Shown one piece after another: positions 5,294 through 7,419 of a stretch of DNA of 7,419 nt. Below the pieces are notes generated by a model that saw nothing but the letters and a program-made list of their open reading frames with translations, was not told the origin of the DNA and did no database searches. Numbering within the stretch: the first letter of the stretch is position 1; each line of letters begins with the position of its first letter. This DNA comes from Planctomycetota bacterium (GTDB taxonomy: Bacteria > Planctomycetota > MHYJ01 > JACPRB01). The position numbers and the translations under genes were made by a program. The stretch is taken from the NCBI GenBank assembly GCA_016200125.1, contig JACQFK010000536.1, positions 1 to 7,419 on the forward strand. The letters are read 5' to 3'.

Positions 5294-6478
5294 ATGGACG
5301 CCGAATTCCTGATCGTCGGGGGCGGCCTGGGCGGCGGGGTGCTCGCGGGGCTGCTCGGCCGGGCGGGACGCCGGGTGCTGGTGCTGGAACGCAATCCCGG
5401 GAAGACGCCGATCGTCCGGCCGGAGGTGCTCTGGCCGTCGACCGTCGAGATCCTCGCCTCGCTGCTGTCGCCGGAGGCGCTCGGGGAGGCGATGGTGCCC
5501 GTGAAGGCGATCCGGGCGACGCGAGGCGGCGAGCTGCTCGTGGAGATCGCGCCCCAGACCATCGCCGCCTCCGGCGTGCAGCCCTGGTCCACCGATCCCG
5601 GCGCGACCCGCTCCAAGCTGCTGGAACTCTCCGCCTTCGAGGTCCGGCACGGCGTCGAGGCCCTCTCCGTGCTGAAGGCAGGGGAGCGCGTCGTCGGGGT
5701 CCGGGCGCGGGAGACGGCCGGCGGACGCGAGTTCGACCTCCGCGCCCGCTGGACCGTGGGCGACGACGGCGCCCCTTCGAAGGTCCGCGAGGCCTGCTCC
5801 ATCGGGCTGGCGACGCGCCTGTTCCCCATCGAGTTCCTCTGCTTCGGGTTCGACTGGCCCGCGTCGCTTCCCCCCAACTGCCCGCACATCTTTCTCAATC
5901 CCGAAGCCGGACGCTCCCCGCTCGTCGGCGCGGGCGCGCTGCCCTTCCCCGCGGGAAAGGGCGCCGGCCTGGTCGTCGCGCTGGGATCGCGCCTGAAGGA
6001 GGGACCCGGCCTGGAGACGGAGGGGTCGAGCTTCTTCCGCAGCGATCCCCGGCTCCTCGAGATCGTGCGGGGCCGGTTGTTTCCGCGCGACTTCGTCCAC
6101 GTGAAGCGGCCCTGGGGCCATGCCGTGCGCTACGGGGCGGAGGGCGCGGTGCTGATGGGCGACGCGATCCATCCCGTAAGCCCGGCCGGCGGCCAGGGCG
6201 CGAACATGTCGGTCCATGACGCCCGCGCGCTGGCGGAGCTCTTCCTCTCGGACCACCCGCGTCCCGTGGAGGAGTACGAGCGCCTGCGCCGCCCGGCGAA
6301 CGAGCGGTCGATTTCGATCACGCGCCGGGCGTCGGACGCCGTCGAAGGCAAGGGAGTCGCCCGCGTGGCGCGCCGCTTCGCCCGCTGGCTGCCGAAGCTG
6401 GCGAACCTGCCGCTCGTCCAGCAGCAGGTCCTGAAGGAGATTTCGCGGGCCTTCGTGGGGGACGCTAGGGGCTCTTGA
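5294..6478 (+). CDS. FAD-dependent oxidoreductase, UbiH-like class A monooxygenase family
   Basis: This is a 394-residue flavoprotein, typical in length for the UbiH/PHBH-like group. The N-terminal Rossmann motif is VGGGLGGGVLAG (GxGxxG at residues 9-14), ending in the acidic Glu32 that binds the FAD ribose. The middle DG motif is VGDDGAPSKVR at 155-165, and the C-terminal GD motif is LMGDAIHPVSPAGGQGAN, with Gly289-Asp290. No membrane segment or signal peptide is visible. Class A enzymes hydroxylate or epoxidise aromatic, polyketide or quinone-type substrates using NAD(P)H and O2. Related geranylgeranyl reductase-like and dehydrogenase-like proteins share the same motifs. The neighbours give no clue to the substrate, since the SUKH and esterase genes do not form a pathway with it. 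Its 3' end overlaps the convergent esterase gene by 14 bases. Confidence 0.88.
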   Translation: MDAEFLIVGGGLGGGVLAGLLGRAGRRVLVLERNPGKTPIVRPEVLWPSTVEILASLLSPEALGEAMVPVKAIRATRGGELLVEIAPQTIAASGVQPWSTDPGATRSKLLELSAFEVRHGVEALSVLKAGERVVGVRARETAGGREFDLRARWTVGDDGAPSKVREACSIGLATRLFPIEFLCFGFDWPASLPPNCPHIFLNPEAGRSPLVGAGALPFPAGKGAGLVVALGSRLKEGPGLETEGSSFFRSDPRLLEIVRGRLFPRDFVHVKRPWGHAVRYGAEGAVLMGDAIHPVSPAGGQGANMSVHDARALAELFLSDHPRPVEEYERLRRPANERSISITRRASDAVEGKGVARVARRFARWLPKLANLPLVQQQVLKEISRAFVGDARGS

Positions 6479-7419
6479 ACAGCCGCTTGGCGAGGTCGTG
6501 CAGGCTCTTGCGCCAGACCTGCCATTCGTGGGCGCCCGGGACCTCGAACCAGGCGTGCTTCACGCCGGCTTTCTCCAGGGCCTCGTGCGCGTCCTTCGCG
6601 CGGCCGTAGCCGCCGTCCTGCTGCCCGCAGCCGATCCAGAAGAGCTGCATCTTCGCGTTGAACTCGGCGGGATCCGAAAGCGCCTTCGCGATCCCTTCGG
6701 GCCGCGACGCTCCGGCTGCGCCCCCCGGAGGCGCGCCCGCGCCGCCGCTCAGCGAGGCCACCGAGCCGAAGAGGTCCAGGTGGCCGAGGCCGATCCGCAC
6801 CGCCTGGCCGCCGCCCATCGAGAGCCCCGCGATGGCGCGCGACTCGCGCTTCGCGATCGTCCTGTAGACGCAGTCGATCATCGGCACGAGGTCGTTCACG
6901 ACGAGCTCCTCGAAGCCCTCGTTGCCGCGGGCGTTGGCGCCGGGGACCGAGCCCGCCTTCACGGCGTAGCCCTGCTCCATCACGACGATCATCTCCTCGG
7001 CTTTCTTCTCGGCGATCAGGTTGTCCAGGATGGCGTTCGCCCGGCCCTGGCCGGTCCAGGACCGCTCGCTCTCGCCGGAGCCGTGCTGCAGGTAGAGCAC
7101 CGGGTAGCGCTTCGCCGGCTCGCGATCGTAGGCGGGCGGCGTGTAGACCAGGACCCGCCGCGTCGTCTCGGTAGTCTTCGAGAAGTAGGTCCGGATGCGG
7201 ATCTCGCCGTGGGGCACGGGCTTCACGTCGTAGAAGTCGAGCGCGCGATCGGGGATCTCCAGGCCGCTCGTCTCGCGGCCCCAGCCGAAGTAGGTCTGGC
7301 TGCCCGGGTCGTTGACGCCGACCCCGTCGACGACCAGCTCGTAGTAATAGAAGCCCGGCTCGACCGGCTCGCTGGTCCCGCTCCACAGGCCGTCCTTGTC
7401 CTTCGCCAGCGCCCAGGGC
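6465..7419 (-). CDS. Esterase (enterochelin/feruloyl esterase type) with N-terminal E-set domain, 5' end outside window
   Basis: The frame is open through the right edge, so the N-terminus is missing. The first visible part (7419 to about 7240) reads PWALAKDKDG, then EPGFYYYELVVDGVGVNDP, the pattern of the Ig-like E-set/CBM48 domain placed before the hydrolase in XynZ- and Fae-type esterases. The alpha/beta hydrolase (esterase D, PF00756 type) follows: VLVYTPPAYD, then YPVLYLQHGSGESERSW. The nucleophile elbow is GLSMGGGQ, with Ser at 6819-6821. The probable acid is in CGQQDGG (Asp at 6615-6617) and the His is in GAHEWQVWR (6528-6530), so the triad looks complete. Such enzymes cleave feruloyl or acetyl groups from plant xylan, or other esters. 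A GTG at 7226 could be called as a start, but it falls in the continuous linker DFYDVKPVPHGE and cuts off the E-set domain. Secretion cannot be judged without the N-terminus. Confidence 0.92.
   Translation of the reverse strand, partial: PWALAKDKDGLWSGTSEPVEPGFYYYELVVDGVGVNDPGSQTYFGWGRETSGLEIPDRALDFYDVKPVPHGEIRIRTYFSKTTETTRRVLVYTPPAYDREPAKRYPVLYLQHGSGESERSWTGQGRANAILDNLIAEKKAEEMIVVMEQGYAVKAGSVPGANARGNEGFEELVVNDLVPMIDCVYRTIAKRESRAIAGLSMGGGQAVRIGLGHLDLFGSVASLSGGAGAPPGGAAGASRPEGIAKALSDPAEFNAKMQLFWIGCGQQDGGYGRAKDAHEALEKAGVKHAWFEVPGAHEWQVWRKSLHDLAKRLFKSP

Noticed and set aside
4819..5898. Longer version of the SUKH protein (359 aa)
   Set aside because: The extra N-terminal part is Ser/Pro/Arg-rich, antisense to the flavoprotein gene, and unlike any SUKH protein. 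The family's usual length fits the start at 5229.
4685..6256. Long open frame (523 aa) on the minus strand across the SUKH and flavoprotein genes
   Set aside because: It is rich in Arg, Gly, Ala and Pro with no recognisable domain, and it runs over two genes with clear family motifs in other frames. Long antisense frames are expected at this GC content.
1..7419. A defence island, CRISPR array, prophage or new multi-gene system
   Set aside because: No direct-repeat array, integrase, transposase, nuclease, helicase or phage gene is visible. Apart from zwf-pgl the genes do not combine into a recognisable system.

Overview
The window is high-GC bacterial DNA, dense with genes and strongly G/C-ending at third codon positions. 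Several features fit a Planctomycetota-like lineage, or perhaps an Acidobacteriota-like one: a large TPR protein that appears to follow a membrane segment, a SUKH-fold protein, an E-set plus esterase-D fold hydrolase, and a GC-rich 'cagagac' hairpin repeat. This placement is inference, because there is no rRNA or other marker gene.

Layout: (1) Positions 1-2152 (+) hold the 3' part of a TPR-repeat protein. Its reading frame is open at the left edge and starts with a hydrophobic stretch, so the true N-terminus lies upstream. (2) Positions 2178-2399 (+) hold a small unrecognised 73-residue gene, 25 bases downstream with a strong ribosome binding site. (3) Positions 2400-2454 hold a 9-bp perfect inverted repeat and a sigma70-like promoter just ahead of zwf. 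(4) Positions 2455-3978 and 3975-4688 (+) hold zwf and pgl, overlapping by 4 bases. They encode the first two enzymes of the oxidative pentose phosphate pathway. (5) Positions 4689-4818 are a convergent gap, mostly filled by a long imperfect inverted repeat. (6) Positions 4819-5229 (-) hold a SMI1/KNR4 (SUKH) family protein. (7) Positions 5294-6478 (+) hold an FAD-dependent oxidoreductase, divergent from the SUKH gene. (8) Positions 6465-7419 (-) hold an esterase of the enterochelin esterase / feruloyl esterase type. It is cut by the right edge and overlaps the flavoprotein gene tail-to-tail by 14 bases. No stretch over 300 bases lacks a gene.

Only zwf-pgl forms an evident functional unit: glucose-6-phosphate to 6-phosphogluconolactone to 6-phosphogluconate. 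The other genes look like unrelated neighbours. I see no CRISPR array, tRNA, rRNA, integrase or transposase, and no clear new multi-gene system. The most notable observations are: a G6PD lacking the basic residues that normally recognise the NADP 2'-phosphate; an unusually regular 46-residue TPR-like repeat in place of the canonical 34; the long hairpin between pgl and the SUKH gene; and a promoter embedded in an inverted repeat so close to zwf that its mRNA may be nearly leaderless.
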